From: Drosophila pseudoobscura
Lineage: Eukaryota > Arthropoda > Insecta > Diptera > Drosophilidae
Assembly (NCBI RefSeq): GCF_009870125.1
Contig: NC_046679.1
Span: 4,650,001 to 4,714,000 of the forward strand
Length of the DNA stretch: 64,000 nucleotides
Reading direction: 5' to 3'
The notes below the pieces were generated by a model that worked only from the letters and a program-made list of their open reading frames with translations, was not told the DNA's origin and did no database searches. The translations under genes and the position numbers were made by a program. How positions within the stretch are numbered: the first letter of the stretch is position 1; each line of letters begins with the position of its first letter. Of this stretch, positions 1 to 13,338 are shown piece by piece.

Positions 1-1761
1 CTCAATTCTCTGGCAGTTTTAATTCCCAAAAGGCAGCTTAAACATCTCGATGCCAGTCCTTTTGTGTTTCGTGTTGGGTCAGCAGAAAATGCTTAACATA
101 AATTCAAAACGGAGCTCGGCTCGGTTCTGGCCGAATCCCAGTTTTTTCACACTTGCCAGCCATTAAGTTTATGACGCAACAGCAGTAAAACGGTAGAGGG
201 ACTGGGACTGGGACTGGGACTGGAATGCATGCAAAGGGATGCGATGCCCTGCCCATCGTCGTCGTCGTCGTGTGTGCAGGATGTGGCCCCCAAAGGGATC
301 TTTTGACCAGGCAAAAATACCATAAATAAAACATGGCAACGGGTCGAACGGAAAAGCAACAGCAATGCCAATGGCAATGGCAATGGCAACAGCAACGCCA
401 GCAACAAAAGGCAAAAGTCAGTGTCTGTTGGTCAGTGCCAAAAAAAGAGAGGGAAACCACAACAAAAAACAATGAAGGAATGATGGATATGGTTGTCGAA
501 TTACTTGATACCCTGGGTGAATGGATATGGAAAAAAATTAAGCTGTGTTTCGGTAGATTTTTTCTATGTCAGCTATATGTTATAGTACTCTGATCTTATT
601 AGAACTCAGGAGAGAACTTATGGTGAACCGGGAGACAGATCCACATACATATATTGCTTTCCCTTTGAGTACATCCCAGAAAAACCGCACAAAAACTCGC
701 TCTTTACTGCTAAGCTACTCTGTGAGAGACTCCCCCAGGGTGTGTCATACACCTACACGAATTGATTATACTCTTTGAGGATACTTTCTGAGTAATGGGT
801 GTAAAAACAGCCACCAAAAGAGAGAGAATCCAACATGTTGAAGCGCCATCTGCTCCACATGAGACACGTGGCAGACAATGAAGGAGCATCCCCCACCGGC
901 GGACTCGACCCACTCGGGCAGGGGTGTGTCAGGAGCCTTTGCGGTTAACAATAGTACGCCCCTGGCCATAGACCATAGTTTGGGCGCTTTTTTGCGGTCC
1001 TGCAGCTGCGGCAACCTTTTTTTTTGGCAGCCAGAGCCGAGCTGAGCAGAAGGAGTTGGGCAGTCGTCTCCCCAGAGAATCAACTCAATTTATTATTGCC
1101 ACTAGACAAAGAGAGAGAGGGAGAGGGAGAGGGGAAAAACAGGGAATTGGCATTTTAAAGCTTTAACAAATTAAATTAAACCAACAGAAAATTGTTGATT
1201 GCCCGACTTTGTCCACACTTCGATTTGCCATAAATTGTTTGGCTTTTGCTTTTTGGAGGGAACATTTTCTTATTTGCTTTTGGCGACGGCCGCTTTTGGT
1301 CCTCGTTTTATTTTGTGCTTTGCTGTTTTCCTTTTTTATTATATTTTTCCATTTTATTTTATCAGCAAACAGCGACGGCAAAAGAAAAGTGCAAAGGCAA
1401 CAGAAAGAGAAACAAGCGGCAGGGCAGCACCGAAAAAAAAGGCAGCAATTTTCCAATTGAATAATTGTCACTCGGGAAGTTTTCACTTTTGTCGGCAGAC
1501 GGCAGAGGCAGAGAGTTAGCCAACCGGAGAACGAGGGCACAGGACGAGAACCAAGGACCGAGGACCATGGCTGTGGCCATTCAATGGCTCAACAGTTTGC
1601 CAGTGTCTCACAGTGTTTGCCTTTTGCCCAGTCTTTGCCCAGTCTGTGCTTTCCTTGCTCTCAGACCCAACTCATCGCAGTCAGCATCCACTTCCCTCCC
1701 TTTGGTTTCTCCCTTAGCCATACTCCTGTGTTTTAACAGCAATTTTCTTGTCTATTTTCAG
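1..1761 (+). other. Non-coding: intron upstream of the first visible FERM exon
   Basis: No coding exon is recognisable here. The exon at 1762 begins inside the first lobe of a FERM domain, in phase 0, so the start codon and the first strand of the domain must lie upstream of the window. The stretch ends in a good acceptor (TCTATTTTCAG, 1751-1761). It carries an ACTGGG hexamer repeat at 201-222 and CAATGG/CAACAG runs near 360-410, which make long spurious frames. Confidence 0.6.
201..222. repeat. ACTGGG hexamer repeat
   Basis: Nearly four copies of ACTGGG in tandem inside the upstream intron. Simple repeat with no coding role visible. Confidence 0.8.
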
Positions 1762-4700
1762 GATGATTTGCCGGGCCAGGCTCTGCTGGATGTCGTCTTT
1801 GCCAGGCTCAATTTAATCGAGACCTCATACTTCGGCATACGTTATATCGACGAGGAGAATCAAACGGTAAGGCAGGCAGACAGGCAGGCAGTGTTGTCCA
1901 GGACTCCGGCTTCTACTTCCGCTGTGCAAACATATTGGTTTTTGAAATTCATTTTCATTTTCATTGAAATTCATTCAGGCGCAACGAGCGCTAAAGAAAT
2001 GAGAACCAAAAAGCCGTGCCCCAGGCGGGAGGCGCAACTCTTTGAGTCTCTCTCTGCATCGCTGGGGTTAGGGGGGTGGCGAATTATATAATTTCGCTTT
2101 CAAGCACCTGTCGGTTGTCCTTCAGACACACACAGTTTTGTGCGTGGTTTTGTGTGGTTCGACCTCCCTAACCTCTGTTATTCCTGTGCTTAATTTTCCC
2201 GCAGCACTGGCTGGACCCTGCCTCACGCATCTCCCGTCAACTGAAACCCAAATCGGATCCATACGACTTGTATTTCGGTGTGAAGTTCTATGCTGCCGAT
2301 CCGTGCAAGCTCCTGGAGGAAATCACCAGGTGAGTGAGCCTCAATTAAATTAATTATTTAAACCATTTAATGTGGCGCAACTTTTGGTCTGGCGTGGCCT
2401 GGCGCGGCCTGGGATATTCAACAAATTGAATTTGAGGAAATTTAATTTGTTAACAGACGCATAATTATAATGCAATTAACAATAAATGAAGCAAATGGAC
2501 GAGTGAGATGCAGTTAAGGAGAGAGCCAGGGCAACGACTAACTAATGGATAATGCATGATGAAATTAATGCATTTATGCACAAACACACACACATACACA
2601 CACACATTGAGCGAAATAAATTAAAATAACGCAATAGTCAATTGAAAAGGAGAGGCAGCCACTGGGATGCAGATGTTGCATGGATGGACCCTGGCAGTGG
2701 ATTGGTGTGCAAAATGCCAAATGTCGCAAACGCAAACGTTTATGCTGGTCAGCCCTGTCAAGGGATATGTGGACTTAGGAAAGGGCGGACAGGATACACA
2801 GTATGCAGGGACAGGGACAGGGACATAGTCATGGCTTTCATCATCGTTCGATGGCGCGATGCGATGATGGTGTCTGGGGGCGATTGCTGCATTTATCAAG
2901 CATTTGGTGTGTGCAAATATTTGCACTTTATACGACGACACGTTCCCCATAATCATCATCAGAGACAGCAGCAGCGGCGGTGGCGGCAGTGGCGGCAGAG
3001 TGGCGAGTGAATTGTCGAGAATGGAAGGATGGAGCGGAGCCCACCATTTGGCCAAACATCATCAAAATCTATGCCCTGATGCTGATGCTGATGCTGCTGC
3101 TGCGCTAATATTAGCGCATATAAATGCATCGAAATGCACTTGTAGCCAAGTGGAAAGCTGTATGGGAAAGTAGGGTTCACGGCTCCATGGGTTTATGGGT
3201 TCATGTGGCAAATGCAATTGCCACTGAATGCATTATGGCAGAAGTGCACTACGGACTGCGACTACGGCCCAAAGAATTTTGTTATGTTAGCTATACAAAG
3301 TCTGCGGCAATACAATAAACGGCAATTGACTTTCGACAGCGACAAAGTTGAAAATTCCAATGGATAAATAGAGGGATATTAGAGGGATCCTCCCCTATCA
3401 GAGAGTCAAACAAGGACAGCAGCCGGCTAGACCGAAAAGGATTAAGGCAAACATCAACTTGAAACTGAGGCCTTGGCAAATAATTGTGAAATATGATACA
3501 CAGCACACCCTGCCCTGCCGTGCCCTGCCCTGTCCATCCCTTTGCAACATTTCTGTGTCCTGTTGTGGTTCTTGTTTTTGTGACTAGTTCCGTCTGTTGT
3601 TTATTTGCTTCATGATTTTGATGTTACGCCCAAAAAGTCAACAAGTTTTCCGGTTGTGTTTGCCTTGGACAAACATCGATGGAATAGGGTGGCAGCGGTG
3701 GGGATTATCAACAAATTTTATGCCCAAGGATTTGTTTGTCAGCTTGTTAACTTGTTCCTTCATCCTTTGACTAATGAAATTTGTCAATTTTCAGATACCA
3801 ACTTTTTCTGCAAGTCAAACAGGATGTACTTCAGGGACGACTGCCAGTGGCCTTTGAACTGGCCGCCGAGCTGGGTGCCTTTGTGATCCAATGTAAGTTG
3901 GAAAGACACACTCGTTTGTCAGAAGAGGAGCATCTTTGATATATTATAAATCATTCACAGCCGAGCTGGGGGACTACGATCAGCGACGCCACTCCAAGGG
4001 CTACGTCTCCGAGTTCCGGCTGCTGCCCAACCAAAGCAACGAGCTGGAGACGCGCGTCTCCGAGCTGCACCAGCAGCTCAAGGGCATGTCCCCATCCAGT
4101 GCCGAGCTGAACTATCTGGACAAAGTCAAATGGCATGATATGTACGGCGTGGATTTGCATCCCGTTTTGGTAAGTTATAGACACTGCTGCCCCACAAGAC
4201 CCCAAAACCACAGCTGGTTTCGGGTGGAAAAGGGGTCAGCAGGGAAATGCAAAGTTTAATTTCATTTCATGGCAAATATTATAAATCATTTGCTCACATT
4301 TCTGGACCCCAAAACGTGGGGAGAGGGCAATGATTACCCCAAAAAACCCCCAGATTTTGGGGTGTGTGTGTGTGTGTCTCAGACGAGACTCTAACCCCTG
4401 CCCGATCCCCTGGTTTTGTGCTGCGTAAGTTGGCACTTCATTTGCATTTTTTATTGCCCTTTACTTTGGTATCAAACCTCAATAAATCACCAGCTGTGTT
4501 TGTCTGGGGGGGCATGTGGCATGAACCCTTGTACTCCACATGGTTGTGGTATGTGCCCTACCTCCCGCCCCACCTTCCACCTCATCGCTATCGTTGCCCT
4601 TGTGTTTGTTTATAGACACAAATCATTGACTATCGCGGCGCCAGGCAGCCGTCTTTCATTTGGATTTTCCTTACCATTCCTCCCAACCCCTTCCCATGCC

Positions 4701-7700
4701 CCTTCCTTCTTTTCCTTTCCTTCTTTTTTAATTTAATTAACAGCTAAAATTACATTTATTTCGGTTATTCTTACGGGGAGGTTCGGCGTTCGGTGCTCGA
4801 CGTATCCATAAAAATGCCGCCTGCTACTAATGGGCGCAAAACTTTCCTCTTGTTAACACATTTTTTGGCAATGGCCAGAAAGAAACTTTTGCGCCTGCCT
4901 TTTGTTTGCCAAAGTTTCGCTCTCACTAAAGTTCTCGATTCTCTTTCTCTTTGCTCCCACAGGGCGAGGACAGCGTGGAGTACTTCCTGGGGCTCACGCC
5001 GAGCGGGATTGTCGTGCTGCGCAACAAGACGACGGTGGCTCATTACTATTGGCCGCGCATTGCCAAAGTTTATTATAAAGGACGCTATTTTATGCTCAGG
5101 ATAAGCGATAAAAATGTAAATTTTTCACGCACCCGAACGCGACAATGGAGACGAAGGCCATGGGCGCGAATGGGAAAGCCGGACTGGGGTGTAGGGCGAC
5201 AATGGCCACAATTGACGATGCAGATCCCCCCATCTTGGTCATAAATTTGTTGGCCGACAAGTGCTTCATACAATTTGCAGTTCGTATAAAGAGTGGAAAG
5301 GAAAAAGGGTAGTGCTCGAATGGCAGTTATCCTTGGGTTCCAAGAGGGATTAGATGGGATAGGATTTATCTGGGAACACTAAAGCTTCAAAGATGCATTA
5401 ACAACGTTTACCAAACCGTATGGATATGTTATAGAATTATCATTAATAGCTGTCAAGTGATTGATCAATCATTTCCTAGTAGAAGTCCCCATTAATCAGC
5501 ATTCAAGCGATCGCTATAGGGTATCCCTGCTTCTCCATCACATCTCGCAGCTGTTTTCAATTTCTTATTTCCCATTTTGCAGTGTCGCCAATTTCTTTGT
5601 GTCCCCGTTCCTGCCTTTTGGGCGACAACTTTTTGGCTGTCAGCGGCATCAAGTGGCGCCAGGAGCGGAGTAAAGTGCTAGAAGACTCGTTAGCCAACAA
5701 GTAGCTGCTTGGTGCTCTGGCAGCGGCCATAGAAGATAGAAGACACCGAATGGGGCAGCTTCTGAAACTTGTACACTTTCGGGTGTTAACGCTTTGATAA
5801 TCAAAAAACTTTTTGCAGCCAGTTGACGCGCACAAAAGGCGAAACTTTAACGTTTTTCCTTTTCGACTTGATTTTTGTTGGACGGGTTTTTTTCTTTTTT
5901 TTGGGGAGAATTCACACATTACATTCTGCAAGGGGGAAGGACCATTGAGTGGTAGGAACGAGTGGAAGCAACTTTTGCTGAGGCATTCATTCACTCAATT
6001 TGCCTTTTGCCTTCACTTGGCAACCGACTCGACTCGACTCTTTGGACTCTTTTGTCGGCATCGTCGCTCCCATCGCACCCATGGCCCATCGTCGTGACTT
6101 GACTTTTCCGCTTATCACACACTGCATTTCCCGTATCCTCCTCCTCCCTCTGCTCCTCCTCCACAGAATGAGCTCAGCACTTACGGCTTCGAGACGCCTC
6201 GCAAATCGGCGTGCAAACACTTGTGGAGATGCTGCGTGGAGCACCATGCGTTCTTCAGGCAGGTGCGCGTCGCCCCGCTGCCCAGCTCCCAGTCGCATGC
6301 AACCGATTTGTTCCAACTGGGATCGCGCTTCAGGCACAGGTGAGTACCGTACCGCACCGTACCTTCACAGGCACAGCGTACAGCGCACAGAGTTCCTTCT
6401 GATGATATATATGCCGGAAGTATTGCGGCCCGACAAGTGGGTGCAGTCATGTGCTCCGCCCTCGTCATGGCATGGCCATTAGATAAAGTTGTTAAATCCA
6501 AAGAAACCATAACCATGTCAGCTCCGAGCTGGACTCTGGCGGTGGTACGAGTATGCTGCCTAATTTATTGGCCGAAACCCGAAAGCGCAGCCAATTAAGA
6601 CGTAACAAATTCCAATGGACCAAACACTCGACTAGCCTCGAGTGCATCCCATGTGATTAGCTCATTAAGAGGCAGAGCTCAAGTGGATTTCGTGGCAGCT
6701 GCATACTCGTACAGATGACCTGCCGCATGGACGGGGCACTGGTTCTCAAGAGGATCAAAAGATGGGGCTATCGAAAGGGGGTACTGCTGATACTTATTAG
6801 TGTAATGAAAGCAGGCTTAGGCTTAGCTTAAAGGGTATAGAAATGTGGTCTGAGTGACTTTTCCGATTGATGTAGGGGAATAATATGCCTATGAAATGCC
6901 GTCTGATATTCCGTTTGCTGGAATCTTTTGCCTTAATTGGACATTCCCTTTCCAACGACTAGCTCCAGGGTATAACCACTTGGTCGATTGTTACTCCCAG
7001 GTTACTTTCAGTTTTCCTTTGAAAGAGAGAAAATGAAGCAAGTTCGCATGTGTTGGGCTCCTCGAATTTCATGCAGCTCCAATTAGAAATCATCTCTGCC
7101 CCAAACAGAAGCAGGGTAGGCAGGAGTGGAGGCCAGCATACATAGATCAACTTTACGCCATCGCTGGATGGTCAACTAATTGGAAGTCCAATAAAAATGT
7201 CGGATCTAGGAGGCCTTGCAAGGCACAAGGTACGGGGCAAGGGCCAGCAGGCATTCGGCCGAAAAGCAACTCGAGTGCAAAGCCCACTAATGACTTTCTG
7301 TGAAATGCGGCTCTAAACCACGGCAGGAAAGGACAGCACAGGAGGGCACAGGGGGGCACACGGGGGGCTGGCCAAATGCAAGGCAAATTGTGCATGACGA
7401 ATGTGGCAGGGGATTGGGCTTCGAATGGGGGTCTGGGCCTGGTACTGGAACTGGAACTGGAGCTGGAGGCAAGTAAGTCCTGGCTTCATGTTTATGACAG
7501 ACATTTGCGGTGACTGCGGCTGACCATTTAGTTGCTGCGCTAAACTTTCTTGCCCCCAAATCGAGTTCACGTGGCCACGAAACTATTAACTTGGCCAACA
7601 GCAGACAGAGTATGTGGTGTGGTGTAGTATAAGTGTATCGTAGGGAAAGTTCTAGCCAAAAAAAAATAGACGAAAATTTCTGGTTCTGGCTCGGACTCCC

Positions 7701-10700
7701 ATTTTACGACGGAGGGAGAACCAAGGAAGGGCCTTGGCGTTTTTAATTTGTGAAACAAATGAAAGTTTTTCTTCGTTTTTATTCTTTTGGTTGCTTCTGG
7801 TTTACAACCTTTTTATGGTTCACTGTTCATTATTAGCCGGGACCATCAAGAGCAAGTCTTCCCTTGCGCCTGCCTTTGGCTTACGTTTTTTGGCCGTTTT
7901 TTCCCATTTGTGTTGTTAATATTTTCGGACGCCTTTATGCCTACTTTTATGTTGTGCCCAACACTCAACACTCGCCACTCGCATGTCTGCCACAACCAAC
8001 CCCCCGCCAAACCCCCGAACAACACCCCGAAAACAACCCGAAAGTCGCCCGGACAAGCAAACGGAGAAGGATGCACTGGCCGCCGGACGATCCCCGCCAG
8101 CCTTCACTCGCGTGCCCTCCAAGCGCCAGCCCAGACGCGTGATTGATGACTTTTTTAACAGCCACAAAGGAGGAGGCACCAACGGAGCAGGAGAAGGAGC
8201 CGGAGGTGGAGGTGGCGGAGCTCTTCTAGGCGGAGTCGTTGGCAACGGAGGAGTCGTCAGCGGTGCAGGAGGAGGCATCAACATGGGCAACAGGCCGCTG
8301 CCACAGCCAGGTCTGGGCAACATCTCCAAGTGAGTACCCCCCGAATGTCCATCATTTGTTTTCATTCCATGCACAAAAGTTTTGATTTACCCATTGCCCG
8401 CTCCCCCTCCCCCTCCTCTATGCACAGAGAGAGTACTCTCTCCAGTACTTGCCTTTTTAGTGTATTTTTTACCCATTTATGCAGCAGCTGCTACTCTTGC
8501 TGCTACTTCCTTTGACGTAGTTGTCCTTTTTTTGGATACGCTTTTTGTGTGTGTATTTTTTGTGGTAATAATTTTTAGAGGCTGCTCCCGCCGCCGGAAG
8601 AGCTCTCATGGGTCCTGTTCGAGAGGGCCTTTCCCTTTGATCTGTTTTTAATTTTCAAACATATTTTTGGGGGGCCAACACAACTCTCCGCAGAGCAGTG
8701 TCTGGCAGCATCCAATTGCGCGGCTCACTCGATTGTCTCGCCGGGTTCAATCTGAAAGGAATGCAGCCAGAACACTTCATCATTCCCATTGCCCCCATTA
8801 CAATACATTTCATGTTTGTGTTTGACAGAACCACAGGATGGGTGTGGGTGTGGGTATGGGTATGGGTGGCTGACTCCTTGGCATTGTCCTCGTTCAAGTG
8901 CCACCCATTGCATGTGGCGGGGCACTCGATTTTTTGTTTCGAATTTCGTGTTCAAAATCCATTTAGTTGGCATTTTGAAGGCAGTTACATTGTCTAGACG
9001 CAACATTTATTAAATGTTTTATGGTTGTGCACATCAAATTATATAGACAAATAAAAATCCCAGCCATTAGTTGAGTTTCTGGGCAACGGAAATGGCTGCC
9101 AGGATGTTGCGAACCAGCGATTAAGTGAAGCGGAAGGAGAGAGAGATAGATTGAGTCATGGCAGGAGATTTATGTGTGGTGGAAGAGCAAGGACACTACA
9201 CACGGAACAGATCCTAGAACACATTTCGAATTAGACAGCAGTTTCTTCCCACTCTGTCGGCCGTCTGCTGTCTGCCGTCAGTTTGCTGTTTGCTGTCAGT
9301 GTAAGTGTTCTGCTGGTGCATAAATTACACGCTCAGGTGAGGGTCTAAATAAGGTAATAGAAGCCAATCCCAATCCCAATCCCAATCCCGATCCCGATCC
9401 GTACAAAGTGTTTCTGGCTGTGTAATCGGTGGACAGGCAGCAGCACTGGCAATTCCTAGGAAGAGCTGGGATTGGGGATTGGGATGAGCAAATAGCTCAC
9501 GTCATTTATCATTTGCAAACAAAGAGAAGCCCAAACATCAGGCAGCCGGGACAGGCCAATCAAGTTGCCTCCTGCCCAGAGAGGTCTGAGAGATCGAAAC
9601 GACCAAAACGAAGCGGGAGCATAAATCACTAGGCACGCCTCGGTCTCGGTCTCGGTCGGGGCCGCAGTCTCCATCTCCATCTCCGTCTCAGAGGCACGTT
9701 CTGGATCCGAGTCCAAGTCAAATGGCGACGACTCCTGAGAGTACGAAATGATTGCCCGCTGATTGCCAGTGCGGCAATTACTCAATTTTACACACGCGCA
9801 TTATTTGTCTGTGTCGATCTTGGATGTGGAGATGGAGTCGGAGTTGGAGTTCCACTTGGAGATGCGAGTTCGATGTTCAGGCTTTGGGTTTAAGGCGATC
9901 CTCTGCATAGCGTTGGCTCCTCCGACAGCCTAAATAGCCCCCAATGCCGCAGAGCAGACTTTAATCAACGTTTATGTTAAACAATTTAAATTTATGGCAA
10001 AATAATGCGAGACTGATCCCCCATCTCTTCTATCCGACTATCCTCCCCCTCCCCCTCCCCATCTAGCAACTATGACAGCCCCTACCGATCCACGTATAGC
10101 ATTCCCACCAGCCTGGGCATCCGACCCTGCCACCAGCAGTCCCCCCAGCAGCAGCAGCAACAGAACAACAATTCCAGCAGCTACAACAACAACAGCGGTG
10201 GCAACCTCCAGACACCTGACTCGCCGCGAAGCACGCGCAGTGCCCCATGGCCCAGGTCGCAGCAAAGATCGCTCTTCGGCCACAATCCATCGAGTCCGCG
10301 GTCCGTGAGATCGGCCAGCACGGCGCATCATCACCACCATCATGGGCACCACAGCCATGGCCATGGCACCAGCCACCATCCCCACCAGCAGTCGTCCTCG
10401 TCGTCGCACCACCAGCGACAGCAGCGGGCCAGCTCCTCATCCGCCTCGCATCAGCAGCAGCGCTACAGGTCCAGCTCTGTGGAGAGTCACTCCTCGAATG
10501 ATTCCAGATCCACAAGAAGGTAAGTCTCCAGAGGAGATCCTCGGGGTAAAGTCTCTGAGGAACTACGATTCCCTTTCCAGACACAAGCATCGCCATCGTC
10601 GCACCTCCGACAATGAGAGTGAACTCTCGCGAGGCTCAGGTCGTTCGGGGCGATCGGGTCGCTCGCATCATCGCAAGCACCGCCGCTCGCACAGGCATCG

Positions 10701-13338
10701 ACGGGACTCGGCCGGCGGCTCTGATCATGACAGCACCCGGGGACGCAGTTACTCCGGACATCGCAGCTCCTCGATGAGGAGTGGAAGTGCCGAGCTTATC
10801 GACTCCACGACGCAGTGGCGAGAGGTGCAAAGACGACAGGCGGAGGCCAGCCTTGGCCAGAGCTCCGTCCAGCAGGCGGCAGTCTCCAAGAGCAGCATGG
10901 TGGCCCGCAGTCTGCACAGCAACGACAGCCACTCGGACACGCACTCGCACCACAAATCAAGGAGGCATCGCAAGAACAAGTAAGTGAAAAGATTCCCCCC
11001 TCACCTAGACGATCCTCAATCCTAACTTCTTTCTTTCCATAGATCTCCTTCGGAGTCGCGCAGTCGCATGTGGAACAGCGAGCTGGCCAAGCATCTGCAG
11101 TTCGATCTAGTGGACACCGAGGGCATGTCGGAGCAGCAGCTACGGGAGATCCCCTACACAGTGGTGGAGACCACCTCAAAGCGATCCAACTCCAATCTGA
11201 AGATCCACAAGAGCAACAGCAAGAGCAGCGTGGGGGCCAAGAGCACGGGCTCAGGCAACACCATAACCAATGGCAGTGGCTCCGCCAGTGCCGGTCAGGC
11301 GAGGATTCGCGTAGATCGCATCAGAGGGTGAGTAGAAAAAGGATCCATTAGCTATATCGGCTGGATCTTATAGTTGAGCCGCCTTTCAGGCTCTATTACC
11401 AAAGTTCGCATCCGCATGAGGGTAACGGCGGTGGCGCCGGCGCGGGAGGAAATGCTCCCAAGAACGGATCCATACGATCGGCCAGCACGATATCATCCCG
11501 AGAATGTGAACGCAATAATGGACTGGTTAGGTAAGTGCTTACCAGGGGGAGTCCTTCACAGGATTCGAAGTAAGAGTATCACTTTCTTTATAGAATGATG
11601 TCTAGCATGAGCATGGGTGACTTCATCTCGCCCACTGGTTCGAATCTGAGTCCATTGGAGAACTCCGCTCTGCGTGTCTCACATGAGCACACGGATTCGG
11701 GTCTAGGTGCCGATCAGGATTATGCCTACTCTTCAGAAAGGTAAGTGGAATTGTTGAATGGAAAGAATCGATATTTATCGATATTTTATGCGATAAATGT
11801 ATAAATTCACTTATAATTGATTTCGATAGTTAATTGATAGCGTATTCCACATTTCGTGTATCGATTTTTTATCGATATCAGACATTTCAGTTCGATACAT
11901 CCTTCTCTTTTCCCTCTGTATCCATCCCACCATTCTTAGGTCCAGTGACAGCACACGCTATGGCACCAACAAATCATCGGGGGCCTCGAGCGGATCCCAT
12001 CGAAAGTCGGGCGGCAGCGCCGGAGGCGGCACGAATGGCGGCTACAACAGCCTCATGCAACAGACTGTGAGTAATCAACAGCAGCAGCAGCGCTCGCTGT
12101 TCGCCCAACAGCAGCGGCAACAGCAGCAGCAGCAACAGCAGAAGACCAATTACAAATACGCCTCCTCCTCATCGACCACTAATCCCACAAGCGGCGGTGC
12201 GGGCGGCCTGGCGCCGGTCCACAGTGCATCCTCTTCCTCGGGCCATGGTCACACGACTCCCAATACCAATCCCAATTCCAATTCCAACCCCAATCCACAA
12301 ACAAACGCAACTAACCCGATGCAGTCGCCGGCGGCTGGCCACGCCAATCGCCTGCTCCACTACACGACCTTTGAGAACAACCAGTACAAGTTCAGCCTGA
12401 ACAATGCCCTGGCCAGGGGCTCGGGAATGGGATCGGGATCGATGGCAGGTGCCGGCGTGGCCACCGGCGGCGGCAGCAGCAGCAATCTCATGGTATCAAC
12501 TGGTGGCGGAGGTGCTGGTGGGGGTGGTGGTGCTTTCAGCAGGCAACGCAGCTTCGTGGAGTGGCCCAGCAATCCGGCGGCCCCGTACTACTATCAGGGA
12601 CCCTCGACGAGTGCGGCGCAGGTGAAGAGGCGCGACGCAAAGTCGGACATTGGGGTCCCCACGCGACGTCTCTCCGGCCAGAGCATAACCAAGACCCAGC
12701 TCCTGACGGGCGGGGGCGGCGGCGGCCAGTTGGCCAATGCCAGCTGCTATCCGCTGCACTACGCCAGCAGCAGCGTGACCAGCTCTGGGCATAGCCGTCC
12801 CCCGGGTCAGCGCTCTGGTCAGGCCACAGCATCGGGCCGCTATGGGATGCAGCCGGCCAAGTCGGATCTCTTCTTGTCCTACATCCATGGGGCGGAGTAC
12901 GAGCGGCCCTACATCTACAACTATAAGATGCCGCAAATGCCAGCCGGGTCGGGGCCGGGCGCTGGTTCTGGTTCTGGAGCTGCGGCTGGTGCTGGTGGTG
13001 TTCCTGGGGGATCGCCCAAGCAGCAGCCCACCGCATATCACATCTCTGGCTCCCAGACAGCCGATCCGCCGCCACCGCCACCGCCTCTGTACGGCGGTTC
13101 GGCGCCCGCCAACGATGTCATGTACTATCAGTTTGACAAAGGAGCCGCTCCGTCAACGTCAACGCCGCCCATTGTACAGCAGCCGCAGTCGATGCAGTCG
13201 ATGCAATCGATGGCATCGAGGCAGCCATCGTCTTCGTCGTCGTCGGTGGCTGCCGGTCCATTAGTCTATCTGCAACATGGACAGAATGTTGCCCCATCGA
13301 ATGTCACCTCCACGCAGCAAACTGTGAGTAAGATTTGA
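1762..13338 (+). CDS. FERM-domain protein, EPB41L4A (band 4.1-like 4) type, 5' partial
   Basis: Membrane-cytoskeleton adaptor of the band 4.1 superfamily. Exons read by frame and splice sites: 1762-1866, 2205-2329, 3795-3892, 3961-4169, 4963-5115, 6167-6339, 8045-8329, 10067-10519, 10581-10979, 11043-11327, 11390-11530, 11594-11740, 11940-13338. They encode 1323 residues; the N-terminus is missing. The first six exons give the FERM domain from the end of F1 through F2 and F3, with hallmarks [47 protein letters not shown] and ACKHLW. The tail is His/Ser/Arg-rich, then holds two blocks shared with vertebrate EPB41L4A: an STTQW..V.RRQ motif (10801-10840) and [22 protein letters not shown] (11068-11160). 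After that comes a long Gln/Ser/Gly region. Probably the gene numbered CG11339 in D. melanogaster (from memory). The stop at 13336 is reached only if the GTGAGT at 13324 is not used as a donor. Confidence 0.9.
9365..9400. repeat. CAATCC/CGATCC hexamer repeat
   Basis: Four CAATCC units followed by two CGATCC units, in the 1.7-kb intron 8330-10066 of the FERM gene. Confidence 0.8.
11741..11939. other. FERM-gene intron packed with ATCGAT/CGATA motifs
   Basis: This 199-base intron holds a cluster of ATCGAT or CGATA elements on both strands: two copies near 11766-11782, single CGAT cores near 11790 and 11825, and two near 11862-11878. The core matches the DRE (TATCGATA) and the CGATA site of the insulator protein BEAF-32. 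Whether it is a regulatory element, or leftover repeat DNA resembling the 26-kb repeats, cannot be told from sequence alone. Confidence 0.45.

Noticed and set aside
333..593. Gln/Trp-rich frame near the window start
   Set aside because: Produced by CAATGG/CAACAG repeats in intronic DNA; no splice sites and no conservation clue.
8694..8997. Possible extra FERM exon after CTCTCCGCAG
   Set aside because: Exon 8045-8329 joins 10067 in perfect phase, the candidate has no good donor, and its reading runs into a GGGTGT repeat.
10038..13081. Minus-strand frames opposite the FERM tail exons
   Set aside because: They reflect CAG/GGC repeats and codon bias of the plus-strand exons, which are linked by consistent splice phases.
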